NCBI RefSeq assembly: GCF_009915685.1
Contig: NZ_JAABLP010000003.1
DNA from: Pannonibacter tanglangensis
GTDB lineage: Bacteria > Pseudomonadota > Alphaproteobacteria > Rhizobiales > Stappiaceae
Direction: 5' to 3' (one strand)
Length of the DNA stretch: 64,000 bases
A program made the translations under genes and the position numbers. Positions 1-7,911 of the stretch are shown one piece after another. The notes beneath the pieces are model-generated. The model was not told the origin of the DNA. It did not search any database and saw only the letters and a list, made by a program, of their open reading frames with translations. Each line of letters starts with the position of its first letter. The stretch's first letter is position 1.

Positions 1-855
1 CACACGATGTTCTTCGGGCTCGGCGCCTATGGCACCGCGCTCGGGCTGACGCTGGGCGGGGCCAGCTTTGCCGCAGCCGGGCTTGGCGCGCTGTGCGGGG
101 TGAGCCTCGCGGCGCTGCTGGCGCTGGCCATCGGGCTGTTCTCGCTGCGCGTGAAGGCGATCTTCTTCGCCATGGTGACGCTGGCGATTGCCAGCGCCTT
201 CGCCGTGCTGGTGTCGCAGCTCTCCTTCCTCACCGGCGGCGAGGACGGGCTCAATTACCGGATCCCGCGCGAACTGACGCCGGCGTTCAGGCTGTTCGAC
301 GAGCCGGTGCTGGGCCTGCGCATCGATGGCAAGGTGCTGAGCTATTATCTCATCTTCGGCGTGGCGCTGGTGCTGTTCCTCGCTCTGGTGCGGATCGTCA
401 ACTCGCCCTTCGGCCGCGTGCTGAAGGCGGTGCGCGACAATGGCTTCCGCGCCGAGGCGATCGGCTACAAGGCCGTGCATTACCGCACGGCGGCGACGGT
501 GCTGTCGGCGATGATGGCGGCGATGGCGGGCGTGCTGCTCGCCCTGTGGCTGCGCTACACCGGCCCGGCGACGACCCTGTCGATGGAGATCATGGTCGAC
601 ATCCTGCTGATGGTGGTGATCGGCGGCATGGGCACGATGTATGGCGCGGTCATCGGCGCGACGCTGTTCATCCTGGCCCAGACCTACCTGCAGGCCCTGA
701 TGGGACTGGCGGAAGGGGCGACGGCGGGCATTCCGCTGCTCTCGGCGCTGGTGGCTCCGGATCGCTGGCTGATGTGGCTGGGCGTCCTGTTCGTGCTGTC
801 GGTCTATTTCTTCCCGACCGGTGTCGTCGGCCGGCTGCGCGCAGGCCGCGCATGA
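1..855 (+). CDS. Branched-chain amino acid ABC transporter permease, LivM type (5' end cut by the window)
   Basis: Inner-membrane permease of a branched-chain-type (HAAT) ABC importer. The reading frame is already open at base 1, where His-Thr precedes the first Met, so the start lies upstream. About 284 residues are visible and are strongly hydrophobic. The segment beginning MFFGLGAYG matches the motif near the N-terminus of LivM proteins, and the region around VVIGGMGTMYGAVIGA matches the conserved EAA-like loop where the ATPase docks. The stop overlaps the next gene start in an ATGA, so the two are probably cotranscribed. The partner permease and ATPases must lie to the left. The substrate cannot be read from this sequence. 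Family assignment is secure. Confidence 0.9.
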   Translation, partial: HTMFFGLGAYGTALGLTLGGASFAAAGLGALCGVSLAALLALAIGLFSLRVKAIFFAMVTLAIASAFAVLVSQLSFLTGGEDGLNYRIPRELTPAFRLFDEPVLGLRIDGKVLSYYLIFGVALVLFLALVRIVNSPFGRVLKAVRDNGFRAEAIGYKAVHYRTAATVLSAMMAAMAGVLLALWLRYTGPATTLSMEIMVDILLMVVIGGMGTMYGAVIGATLFILAQTYLQALMGLAEGATAGIPLLSALVAPDRWLMWLGVLFVLSVYFFPTGVVGRLRAGRA

Positions 856-1715
856 AGGAGGCCCTAAGCGCATCCGGCCTGGTCTACCGGGACAGCGACC
901 CGGACGGCCGCGCGGGGGACGGAAACCACGCGGCACGGCCGGTGCTGGTGCTGCTGCACGGCTGGTCCTGCCACGGCGGCTTCTTCGCGCCGCAGGTCAC
1001 GGCCCTTGCCGGCGTGGCGCGGCTGATCGTGCCGGATCTTCCCGGCCATGGCCGCACCGCCGCCGCCGTGACGCCCAGCATCGAGGCTGCGGCCGATGCG
1101 CTCGCCGGCCTTCTGCGGGAACAGGTGCCCGGACCGGTGGTGCTGGCCGGCTGGTCGATGGGCGCCCATGTAGCCTATGCGCTCGCGGAGCGGCATGGCA
1201 CGGCCGGGGTCCGGGCGCTCGTCAGCCTCGACATGACGCCGAAGGTTCTGAACGACGCCACCTGGTCCGACGGGGTGCGCGACGGACTGGACGGCGCGCG
1301 CAACGCCGACGTGCTGGCCGCCATCGCCGGGCGCTGGCCGCAGATGGCCGAGCGGGTGGCGCAGCGGATCTTCGCCCGCGGCACGGTGCCGGACGCGGCC
1401 CTGGTGCAGTGGGCAAGGCGCGAGATCAGGGCGGCCGACCCGCGGCTGCTGCAGCCGATGTGGGCCTCGCTGACGCAGCAGGACTTCCGGACGCTGCTTC
1501 CCGCCCTCGCCTGTCCGCTGCATCTGGTGCAGGGCGCCCGCAGCGCGCTCTATGGCGAGGGGGTGGCCGACTGGCACCGGCAGCATGTGCCCGGCGTCAC
1601 GGTGCATCGCCTCGAACGCTCCGGCCACGCGCCGCATCTGGAGGAACCCGGACGCGTGAACCGGCTGTTGCAGGAAGTTCTGTGCGGGCAGGCGGAATCC
1701 TGCGCTTTGCCTTGA
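852..1715 (+). CDS. Alpha/beta hydrolase
   Basis: A 287-residue alpha/beta hydrolase fold protein. The oxyanion segment LLHGWSCHG lies near residue 35, the nucleophile elbow GWSMGAH near residue 100, and the catalytic His is in RSGHAPHLEEP near the C-terminus. The order is that of BioH-like esterases and carboxylesterases. The start was chosen at the ATG overlapping the LivM stop; the longer frame upstream runs through LivM in another phase. There is no signal peptide, so it is cytosolic. Its position behind a LivM permease suggests it hydrolyses an imported ester or amide, but that is inference. Confidence 0.85.
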   Translation: MKEALSASGLVYRDSDPDGRAGDGNHAARPVLVLLHGWSCHGGFFAPQVTALAGVARLIVPDLPGHGRTAAAVTPSIEAAADALAGLLREQVPGPVVLAGWSMGAHVAYALAERHGTAGVRALVSLDMTPKVLNDATWSDGVRDGLDGARNADVLAAIAGRWPQMAERVAQRIFARGTVPDAALVQWARREIRAADPRLLQPMWASLTQQDFRTLLPALACPLHLVQGARSALYGEGVADWHRQHVPGVTVHRLERSGHAPHLEEPGRVNRLLQEVLCGQAESCALP

Positions 1716-1939
1716 AAGCCCGAGGCATGCACCCTATGTTGCCCGCATCGGCCTCGCACTCGCCAGCCGTACGGGCTTCGACCCAGACAATTTGGGACCC
1801 GGAAAGACTGGTTTCAGGCGTGACCCGCCTCAGCGTTTGCCTTTCCCGTTTCTGCCTTGACTGTTTCGTTGCCGCACTGCCCCAGGATGCGCCTGGAGCG
1901 GTGGCACTTGACTTAAGCTACCCGGGAAAGGACCTCGCC

Positions 1940-2152
1940 ATGCGCGAAACCGGCACCATCAAGTTCTTCAACCATGACCGCGGCTTCGGCTTCATCACGC
2001 CGGAAAACGGCGGCAAGGATGTGTTCGTGCACATCACCGCCTTTGAACGCTCCGGTCTGGGCACGCCGGAAGAGGGCGCCAAGGTGACCTTCATCACCGA
2101 GGACGACCGCCGTGGCCGCGGCAAGCAGGCTGCGGATCTCGCGCTCGCCTGA
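1940..2152 (+). CDS. Cold-shock domain protein (CspA family)
   Basis: A 70-residue single cold-shock domain protein that binds single-stranded nucleic acid. RNP1 is visible as DRGFGFITP and RNP2 as KDVFVHITAF, and IKFFN precedes RNP1. Length is normal for the family. AAAGGA lies about nine bases before the ATG. The gene has its own upstream region of about 220 bases and is followed by three tandem terminators, so it is probably a single-gene unit with a tightly bounded transcript. Confidence 0.93.
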   Translation: MRETGTIKFFNHDRGFGFITPENGGKDVFVHITAFERSGLGTPEEGAKVTFITEDDRRGRGKQAADLALA

Positions 2153-2207
2153 GGGCCGCGCCAGACATCGCGCGCCCGGGTGCCAGACACCAGGGATATC
2201 ACCAGAC

Positions 2208-2311
2208 GGGGCAGCCTTCGGTTGCCCCGTTTTGTTTGAAGTGATGGGGCAGCCTTCGGTTGCCCCGTTTTTTGTTTGGATTGATGGGGCAGCCATCGGT
2301 TGCCCCGTTTT
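2208..2311 (+). terminator. Three tandem Rho-independent terminators after the cold-shock gene
   Basis: Three near-identical hairpins at 2208-2234, 2246-2276 and 2286-2311. Each has the form GGGGCAGCC, loop TTC or ATC, GGTTGCCCC, followed by GTTTT. The stem contains a G:U pair, and the T-run is on the plus strand, so they end the csp transcript. The copies are 38 and 40 bases apart and the spacers are also similar (TTGAAGTGAT, TTGGATTGAT), which indicates tandem duplication. Confidence 0.85.
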
Positions 2312-2346
2312 GCTTGAAGTGACGGGGGCGAGACCAGAGCGGCCGG

Positions 2347-2730
2347 TCAGGCGGCCGTGCGGCGGATGGCATCCTCGACATAGACGAGCGCCCGGCCCTC
2401 GCAGACGCGCGTGCCGTCCGGCAAGTCGCAGACCGTCTCCAGATCGACCAGATGCTTCTCCGGCCGAAGCCGGGTGATCGTCACCCGTGCGGTCAGCTCC
2501 ACATCGAGCGGCACCGGCGCGAGAAACCGCATTTCCTGCTTCAGATAGTTGGTGCCCGGCCCCGGCAGGTCGACGCCCAGGAGACAGGAGAACAACGCCC
2601 CGATGAGCGGCCCCGGCACGCCCTCCGCCGGAGACACCACCGTGCCCGAGAGGCGCGAGAACGCGGCCAGATCCGCGTCCGAGAACCTGCGCGTCAGGCT
2701 CGCGCTTTCCCCCACAACAAAGCCCATCAT
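2347..2730 (-). CDS. MaoC-like hotdog protein lacking the hydratase motif
   Basis: A 127-residue protein that aligns by eye with PhaJ/MaoC-type R-specific enoyl-CoA hydratases: VGESASLTRRFSDADL at the start, then LPGPGTNYLKQEMRF and the ARVTITRLRPEKHLV strand. The segment that carries the catalytic Asp and His in the family (GDxNPxH) is missing; here FSRLSGT is followed directly by VVSPAEGVPGP. It overlaps the upstream MaoC gene by four bases (ATGA). A non-catalytic subunit of a two-subunit hydratase is the simplest reading, as in ChsH1/ChsH2-type heteromers, but that role is inferred. Confidence 0.75.
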   Translation of the reverse strand: MMGFVVGESASLTRRFSDADLAAFSRLSGTVVSPAEGVPGPLIGALFSCLLGVDLPGPGTNYLKQEMRFLAPVPLDVELTARVTITRLRPEKHLVDLETVCDLPDGTRVCEGRALVYVEDAIRRTAA

Positions 2731-3107
2731 GCGCCTCCTTCGAGCGTTGCCAGACCGGTCAGCACCTCTTCGCCCGTGGCTGCCCGGCTGACGCGGATGC
2801 CGACCGTGCCAGCCGCCTCGCCCCGCTCAAGCGCGATCACCAGTTCCTCGCCGGCAAAGGCGGGATGGGGAAACATCAGCGCCTGCGCCTGATGCCGGTG
2901 CCCGGGAAACAGTTCGCCCAGCAGCCCGAACACGCGGGTGTAGATCAGCATCCCGTGCGACACCGTGCGGCCAAAACGGGTGCGGGCGGAAAACGCGGGA
3001 TCGACATGAATCGGGTTGTCATCGCCCGACACGGCGGCAAAGGCATCAAACTCCGCCTGGCTCGGCGTCCAGGTCCGGCGATGCGGCAAGGGATCGGCTG
3101 GTGTCAT
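2727..3107 (-). CDS. MaoC family dehydratase, catalytic subunit
   Basis: A 126-residue single hotdog domain with an intact hydratase-2 motif, SGDDNPIHVDPAFSA, containing the Asp and His that activate water in R-specific enoyl-CoA hydratases; RTVSHGML follows as usual. The ATG at 3107 was preferred because the longer frame upstream runs into the palindromic repeat region and adds low-complexity sequence. It probably hydrates a 2-enoyl-CoA made by the ligase and crotonase of the same cluster, together with the overlapping second MaoC-like protein. Confidence 0.83.
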   Translation of the reverse strand: MTPADPLPHRRTWTPSQAEFDAFAAVSGDDNPIHVDPAFSARTRFGRTVSHGMLIYTRVFGLLGELFPGHRHQAQALMFPHPAFAGEELVIALERGEAAGTVGIRVSRAATGEEVLTGLATLEGGA

Positions 3108-3201
3108 GCGGGTCTCCGGGGGTTCGGGTCTGGTTTCTTGCGGGGCCTCTCGGCTCCCCTCCCCCTCGGCGAGGCAAGGGCAGGTCAAAGGGCTGGCTCG
3201 G

Positions 3202-3254
3202 GCCCCTCTCCCCCCTTGAGGGGGAGATGCCCCCGGCAGGGGGCAGAGGGGGGT
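3202..3254 (+). repeat. Palindromic intergenic repeat, copy 1
   Basis: A 53-base element: an outer palindrome (CTCCCCCCTTGAGGGGGAG), a second small hairpin GCCCCC-GGCA-GGGGGC, and a tail AGAGGGGGGT. It is present again in inverted orientation at 3305-3357. It lies between the ligase and MaoC genes and resembles the REP/BIME-type extragenic palindromes of Hyphomicrobiales. Confidence 0.8.
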
Positions 3255-3304
3255 AAGCGGACGATCCGGTCACTCGCAACGCCGGGTATGCCGAACGGCT
3301 GAAC

Positions 3305-3357
3305 ACCCCCCTCTGTCTGCTTGCGCAGACATCTCCCCCTCAAGGGGGGAGAGGGGC
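3305..3357 (-). repeat. Palindromic intergenic repeat, copy 2 (inverted)
   Basis: The reverse complement of copy 1, identical over the outer palindrome and tail. The inner stem differs: GTCTGC-TTGC-GCAGAC replaces the GCCCCC/GGGGGC pair. Both arms changed together, so base pairing is kept. The two copies, 50 bases apart, could fold into one long hairpin in the transcript between the ligase gene and the MaoC pair. Confidence 0.8.
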
Positions 3358-3403
3358 GCTGCGGCGACCGGAGAGGCAATGCAGGACGAACGCCGCACAT
3401 GCC

Positions 3404-4942
3404 TCATGTCGCCCCCTCCCCCAGCCTGTCCTTGAGGATGTTCTTGCGCACCTTGCCGGCGGCGGTGCGGGGCAGGTCGGTGACGAGGGAGAAGCTCTTG
3501 GGAACCTTGTAGGCGGCGAGCCGCTCGCGGCACCAGGCGGGCAGGTCGGCCACCTCCAGCGCCGCGCCGGGACGGGCAATCAGGAAGGCCGCGCCGACCT
3601 CGCCCCATTTTTCGTCCGGCACGCCGATGACCACGGCCTCCAGCACGGCCGGATGGGTGAGCAGCACCCGCTCGACCTCGGCCGGGTAGATGTTCTCGCC
3701 GCCGGAGATGTACATGTCCTTGATGCGGTCGACGATGAAGTAATAGCCATCCGCATCGCGGCGGGCGATGTCGCCGGTCCGGAGCCAGCCGTCCGCGGTC
3801 AAAGAACCGGCCGTCGCCTCCGGATTGTCCATGTAGCCCGGCGTGATTCCGGGCCCGCGCACCTGCAGCTCGCCCTCCCCGGCGCCTTCGACAACGCGTC
3901 CGTCCGCCCCTTCCAGCCGCACCTCGGCGAGGATCTGCGCCTTGCCGACCGAGCCGAGCTTGGCGCTGGCCTGGGCCGGGTCCATGATGAACAGCGTCGG
4001 CCCGGTTTCGGTCATGCCCATGCCGTTGCAGATGGTGGCACCGCGCGCCTGATAGTCGCTGAGGAGCTTCTCCGGCACCGGCGCCCCGCCGCAGACCAGA
4101 GAACGCAGGCGGGCGATGTCGAGATCAGCGAAGCGCGGATGCAGCGCCAGCGCCTGATAGATCGCCGGCACACCGAAGAAGGCGGTCACTTCGCCCTCGT
4201 CGATCAGCCGCACCACGTCATCGGCCTCGAACTTGCGCAGGATGGTGGAGCGGCCGCCGAACAGGAACAGCGGCAGGGTGAGGAGATTGATGCCGGCGGT
4301 GTGGAACAGCGGCAGATAGTTCACCGAAGTGTCGGTGCTGCTGAGATCCGTGGCCTGGACATAGTTGACCGCGTTGGCCCAGGCCATGCCGGCGGTCTGG
4401 ATCACCGCCTTGGGCAGCCCCGTGGTGCCCGACGTGAAGAGCAGATACCACGGCGCGCTGGCCTTGACCGGTCGTCCCGAGACAGCCGCAGCGGCGGATG
4501 CCTCCGCGTCGGCGATCAGATCGGCCAGCACGAAGGGCGTGTCCATGCCGGGTTCCAGCCCGATGCGGGCAAGGCCATGGCGGGCGGCCAGCTCGCGGGC
4601 GACATCCGTGAAGGCCGTGTCATGCAGCAGCACATGCGCGCGGCAGGTGGCAAGCAACGGCGACAGCTCGGCAAAGGGCTGACGCCAGTTGAGCGGCACC
4701 AGCACGAGCCGCGCCTTCTGTGCCGCAAACAGCGCAATGAAGAACTCCGGCCGGTTGAGGCTGAGGATCGGCACCCTTGCCCCTTCCACCAGCCCCATGT
4801 CGAGGAGGGCAGCGGCCAGCCGGCTCGCCTGCCGCTCCACCTCGGCAAAGGTGAGGCGCTCTCCCGTTGCCTGGTCGATGAAGGCGACGCGGTCCGGGGT
4901 CAGTTCGGCCCGGCGGGCGGCCATGTCGGTCACGTGATCCAT
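3404..4942 (-). CDS. AMP-dependent acyl-CoA synthetase/ligase
   Basis: A 512-residue adenylate-forming enzyme that activates a carboxylic acid to its CoA thioester with ATP. The AMP-binding P-loop reads LLFTSGTTGLPKAV, the later motifs are NGMGMTETGP and DMYISGGENIYPAEVE, and the C-terminal catalytic Lys lies in RTAAGKVRKN. The start at 4942 has GGAGG six bases upstream; the longer frame extends into the neighbouring gene. There is no signal peptide. It lies 49 bases downstream of the crotonase gene in the TetR-led operon. The acid substrate (fatty, aromatic or alicyclic) cannot be decided from motifs alone. Confidence 0.9.
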   Translation of the reverse strand: MDHVTDMAARRAELTPDRVAFIDQATGERLTFAEVERQASRLAAALLDMGLVEGARVPILSLNRPEFFIALFAAQKARLVLVPLNWRQPFAELSPLLATCRAHVLLHDTAFTDVARELAARHGLARIGLEPGMDTPFVLADLIADAEASAAAAVSGRPVKASAPWYLLFTSGTTGLPKAVIQTAGMAWANAVNYVQATDLSSTDTSVNYLPLFHTAGINLLTLPLFLFGGRSTILRKFEADDVVRLIDEGEVTAFFGVPAIYQALALHPRFADLDIARLRSLVCGGAPVPEKLLSDYQARGATICNGMGMTETGPTLFIMDPAQASAKLGSVGKAQILAEVRLEGADGRVVEGAGEGELQVRGPGITPGYMDNPEATAGSLTADGWLRTGDIARRDADGYYFIVDRIKDMYISGGENIYPAEVERVLLTHPAVLEAVVIGVPDEKWGEVGAAFLIARPGAALEVADLPAWCRERLAAYKVPKSFSLVTDLPRTAAGKVRKNILKDRLGEGAT

Positions 4943-4991
4943 CGGTCCTCCAGAGATGTGGTCCGGCCTGCCGGCCGCATTCAGACTTCGG

Positions 4992-5798
4992 TCAGGGGCG
5001 GGCGCTCCCCGCAGCAAAGTCGCGCATGCGCGCCAGCGTGTCGGGGTGGGTGACAAGGGCGAGGAACCGCTGGCGCTCGGCCTCAAGCCGCGCCGCCACC
5101 ACTGACACCCGCTCCGGCGCCCAGACGCCCACGCGGGTGGCGGCAAGGCTGCGCGGATCCTTGGCAGCCAGGGTGGCGAGCCAGCCGGCAATCACGGTCT
5201 CCACGCCGCCGGGTGCGGCCAGTTCGCTGACCAGACCCAGACGCAGCGCCTCGTCGGCGCTGATCCGGCGGTTGAGAACCTGGATCGACAGGGCCGTGGC
5301 CGTGCCGACCCGGTCGGGCAGGAGGGCGGTCCAGCCACCATCGGGCGCAAAGCCCATGTCGACGTAATAGGGCTGGATGAACGCGGACGGATCGGCAGCG
5401 ACCAGATCGCTCGCCAGCACCAGTCCGGTCGAGCCGCCGGTGACCGGGCCATTGAGCGCCGTCAGCACCGGCATCGGGAAGGCCAGCAGGTCGAGGATCG
5501 CCCCGTTCAGCTCCCCCACCAGATCGGCGGCATAGGCGCTGAGTTCGCCCGCGCTGCCCGCATGGGCGAGAAACCCGGCAATGTCGCCGCCAATCGAAAA
5601 ACTGCGCGCCGCGGAGGCCAGCACCAGCGCCCTTGCCCCGGACTGCCGCGCCACCGCAATGGCGGCTCGCAGATCCGTCAGCAGCTCCGGCACCAGCGCG
5701 TTGTGGCGACGGCTGCGGGAGAGTGTGATGCGGGCGTGGCCGCCGTCCAGCTGCAGCGCCGCCAGCGGCCCGGCCGCCTCCGTTGCAGCAAGGCTCAC
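4992..5798 (-). CDS. Enoyl-CoA hydratase/isomerase family protein, PaaG-like
   Basis: A 268-residue crotonase-fold protein. The oxyanion-hole segments are FSIGGDIAGF and NGPVTGGSTGL. Both glutamates used by classical enoyl-CoA hydratases are replaced: the first site is Thr in GGSTG and the second is Tyr in QPYYVDMGF. The Asp of FAPDGGW, which is the position of the catalytic Asp of PaaG-type isomerases, is kept. An isomerase is therefore more likely than a hydratase, and hydration would fall to the MaoC pair. It overlaps the TetR gene by four bases (ATGA). Confidence 0.85.
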   Translation of the reverse strand: MSLAATEAAGPLAALQLDGGHARITLSRSRRHNALVPELLTDLRAAIAVARQSGARALVLASAARSFSIGGDIAGFLAHAGSAGELSAYAADLVGELNGAILDLLAFPMPVLTALNGPVTGGSTGLVLASDLVAADPSAFIQPYYVDMGFAPDGGWTALLPDRVGTATALSIQVLNRRISADEALRLGLVSELAAPGGVETVIAGWLATLAAKDPRSLAATRVGVWAPERVSVVAARLEAERQRFLALVTHPDTLARMRDFAAGSARP

Positions 5799-6502
5799 GG
5801 CTTGTCCCCGCGCGGCTGCAGGCCATGCACGATCAGGTCATGCGCGGCGTCCACCACCTCGGCAACGGGCGTGCGGTCCTCCCAGATGACCGCACGCTCG
5901 CCGAGCGCACGGGCAATCCCCATGAGGGCCCATGCGCGAACATCGCAATCGCCGGGCCGGATCTGCCCGGCCGCCTCCGCATCGGCCAGAGCCAAGCGGT
6001 AGCCTTCCGCAAAGCTGCTGAAATAGGCGCGATAGGCCGCCGGATCGACGAACAGCGCCTCCTGGATGATGCGGTAGAGATCCGGATGGGCGGCGACAAA
6101 GTCGAGGAAGCCGCGCAGGCCCGCCTTTTCGGCATCAAGCCGGTCGGGAATGTTCGCGGTCGCCTGCGTCAGCGCCCGGCGGACAAGACGGCCCATCTCC
6201 AAGACCAGCTCGGAGAAGACCTCCTCCTTGCTCTTGAAGTAGATGTAGAAGGTGCCCTGCGCGCATCCCGCCTCGCGCGTGATCGCGCCGATGGATGCCT
6301 CGCTGAAGCCCTTCGCGCCGATCACCCGCTCGGCCGCATCCAGGATCGCCCGGCGCGTCGCCTCGCCGCGCGCCGTCTTGGGCTGGACGCCGCGCGGCTC
6401 CTCCGCCTCGGCGACCGGACCCGCAGGCACAGGCGCCGCCTTCGCCTTGCGTGGCCGGGGGGGTGCGGCTTCGGTTCGGACTTGACGCCTGCGTTCGCTC
6501 AC
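5795..6502 (-). CDS. TetR family transcriptional regulator
   Basis: A repressor of about 235 residues. The N-terminal HTH is typical (RRAILDAAERVIGAKGF, then GAITREAGCAQGTFYIYFKSKEEV) and the ligand domain follows. The GTG at 6502 was chosen because AAAGG lies six bases upstream. The alternative ATG at 6553 has no ribosome site and lies inside the operator palindrome. The residues before the HTH are Pro/Ala/Arg-rich. It heads the crotonase-ligase-MaoC operon and probably senses an acyl-CoA of that pathway. Confidence 0.85.
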   Translation of the reverse strand: MSERRRQVRTEAAPPRPRKAKAAPVPAGPVAEAEEPRGVQPKTARGEATRRAILDAAERVIGAKGFSEASIGAITREAGCAQGTFYIYFKSKEEVFSELVLEMGRLVRRALTQATANIPDRLDAEKAGLRGFLDFVAAHPDLYRIIQEALFVDPAAYRAYFSSFAEGYRLALADAEAAGQIRPGDCDVRAWALMGIARALGERAVIWEDRTPVAEVVDAAHDLIVHGLQPRGDKP

Positions 6503-6834
6503 GGGACACCTTTGTCTGGCCAGCGCGCCCGCAGGCGCACCAACATGAAACATGAATCACTATTCATGTTTTGGGCCTGATTGCAAGCCCGTGCTGCGCT
6601 TCACGGGCGAAGGGGTCCGCCGGCGTGTCGTGGCGCGGTCACGGACATGGTGACTGCGGGTCCAGACCCATGATCTCCGTCGCCTTCCTCCAGGGTGCCA
6701 CGAAGCGAAGACCCGGGACCGGAGAGCCCATGCGCCTCCGGTTCCCGCGCATGGGATCCTCGAAACCTCGACCCTCCTGTCCCGGCTCGAGCTGACGCTC
6801 GTCAGGCATGACGACGGTGTGTCGAGGTGCGTCG
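6503..6834. other. Intergenic region between the tetR start and the rpiR end
   Basis: No gene is supported here. It holds the tetR promoter and operator palindrome (6548-6571) and a GC-rich inverted repeat CCCATGCGC/GCGCATGGG at 6727-6755, which has no T-run. The latter may be a processing or stabilising hairpin behind rpiR. Confidence 0.6.
6548..6571. promoter_or_regulatory. Perfect palindrome, probable TetR operator
   Basis: AAACATGAAT, spacer CACT, ATTCATGTTT: ten-base perfect arms around a four-base centre. It sits 46 bases upstream of the GTG start of the adjacent TetR gene and is the only strong dyad there, so autoregulation of the acyl-CoA operon is likely. Confidence 0.75.
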
Positions 6835-7716
6835 TTACTCTCGGGCCTCTCCGTCGTCGCTTTCCAATGGCCGCACCGGGTCGGCCCCGTTGCGCAGGGC
6901 TTCCAGCGCCTGCATGCGCTGCTCGCTGCGCTGCCAGTTTTCGCGGGTCACGCCGGCAATCAGCACTTCCGCGACAGCCATCAGCGCCGTCGAGGAATCC
7001 CAGGGCGACGGCACGGCGACGCGCACGGGCAGCACGTGCTGCGAGATCCGGGCGACGGGCGACATCCAGCTGTCGGTGATGAGGCCGACGGTGACGCCCT
7101 GCCTGGCCGCCGCCTCGGCAAAGCGCACGATGCCGGCCTGATAGCGGCGGATGTCGAAGACGACGAGCACGTCCTTCGGCCCCATGCCGATGAGCTGGTC
7201 GAGCCAGTTGCTCTCCTGCCCGGCCAGATGATGCACGCCCGGCCGGACAATGCGCAGATGCGCGGCCATGTAGCGTGCCAGCGCATCGGTGAAGCGGCCG
7301 CCGAGCAGGTAGACCGTCCGCCGCTCGTCCGCGAGCAGCCGGACGAAGGCCTCGATCTCGCGGGCGGGAAGATGCTGGAACGTCTCGCGCAGGTTCTCGA
7401 CCAGCTTGTCGGCATAGGCGTTGCCGCAACCGGTGTCCGCGGATGGCAACGCCAGATCCCGCGCGAGCGGCGCCTTGAGCTGGTTCTCGATTTCGGATTT
7501 CAGGCGGCGCTGGAACTCGGGAAAGCCCGGAAAGCCGAGCCGCGCGACAAAGCGCAGGATGGTGGGCGAGCTGACGCCGGCGGCATCGGCGAACTGCGCC
7601 ACCGTCTGCAGACCCAGAAACGGATAGTTCGCCATCAGCGCCTGCGCGGCGCGTCGCTCGGTGGCGGTGAACTCGTCCAGCCGCGCCCGGATCTCCTCGA
7701 CCAGTGCATGTTCCAT
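6835..7716 (-). CDS. RpiR family transcriptional regulator
   Basis: A 293-residue regulator with an N-terminal RpiR-type HTH (residues about 1-77, including TVAQFADAAGVSSPTILRFVARLGF) and a C-terminal SIS domain (about 120-260). The family senses phosphorylated sugars and other small metabolites. GGAG precedes the ATG by six bases. It is divergent from the N-formylglutamate amidohydrolase-like gene, so it is the likely local regulator of the TRAP and gamma-glutamyl cluster. Confidence 0.88.
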   Translation of the reverse strand: MEHALVEEIRARLDEFTATERRAAQALMANYPFLGLQTVAQFADAAGVSSPTILRFVARLGFPGFPEFQRRLKSEIENQLKAPLARDLALPSADTGCGNAYADKLVENLRETFQHLPAREIEAFVRLLADERRTVYLLGGRFTDALARYMAAHLRIVRPGVHHLAGQESNWLDQLIGMGPKDVLVVFDIRRYQAGIVRFAEAAARQGVTVGLITDSWMSPVARISQHVLPVRVAVPSPWDSSTALMAVAEVLIAGVTRENWQRSEQRMQALEALRNGADPVRPLESDDGEARE

Positions 7717-7819
7717 GCCCGCTCCCCGTCGGTCCCTGCCGCCCTTTCCGTCGCCTGATCGCGCCGGAATGTCCGGAAGGCCGTTTTGAAGTTTTATGTT
7801 TGACAGGCCCCGTTTCCTT

Positions 7820-7850
7820 GTATCAAATCATACACGGCGCGGCTTGATAC
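7820..7850. promoter_or_regulatory. Inverted repeat in the rpiR/amidohydrolase divergent promoter
   Basis: GTATCAA at 7820-7826 pairs with TTGATAC at 7844-7850 across 17 bases, in the AT-richer part of the divergent region. A shorter dyad TGTAT/ATACA overlaps its left arm. Position and symmetry suit an RpiR binding site, but there is no direct evidence. Confidence 0.45.
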
Positions 7851-7911
7851 GCAATTCTGTAACAAAAAATACAAGCGTTAACGGCCGTTCACATCCAGAT
7901 GGGGAGGCAGC

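Noticed and set aside
93..851. An extended upstream frame for the alpha/beta hydrolase
   Set aside because: It lies within the LivM gene in another phase and encodes Arg/Gly-rich sequence; the hydrolase starts at the ATG overlapping the LivM stop.
1716..1939. A small reading frame ahead of the cold-shock gene
   Set aside because: It is in frame with the csp start but composition and lack of conservation signs suggest a leader region; the csp ATG at 1940 has its own ribosome site.
3653..5053. A plus-strand frame opposite the acyl-CoA ligase
   Set aside because: Antisense shadow; the ligase on the minus strand has all family motifs.
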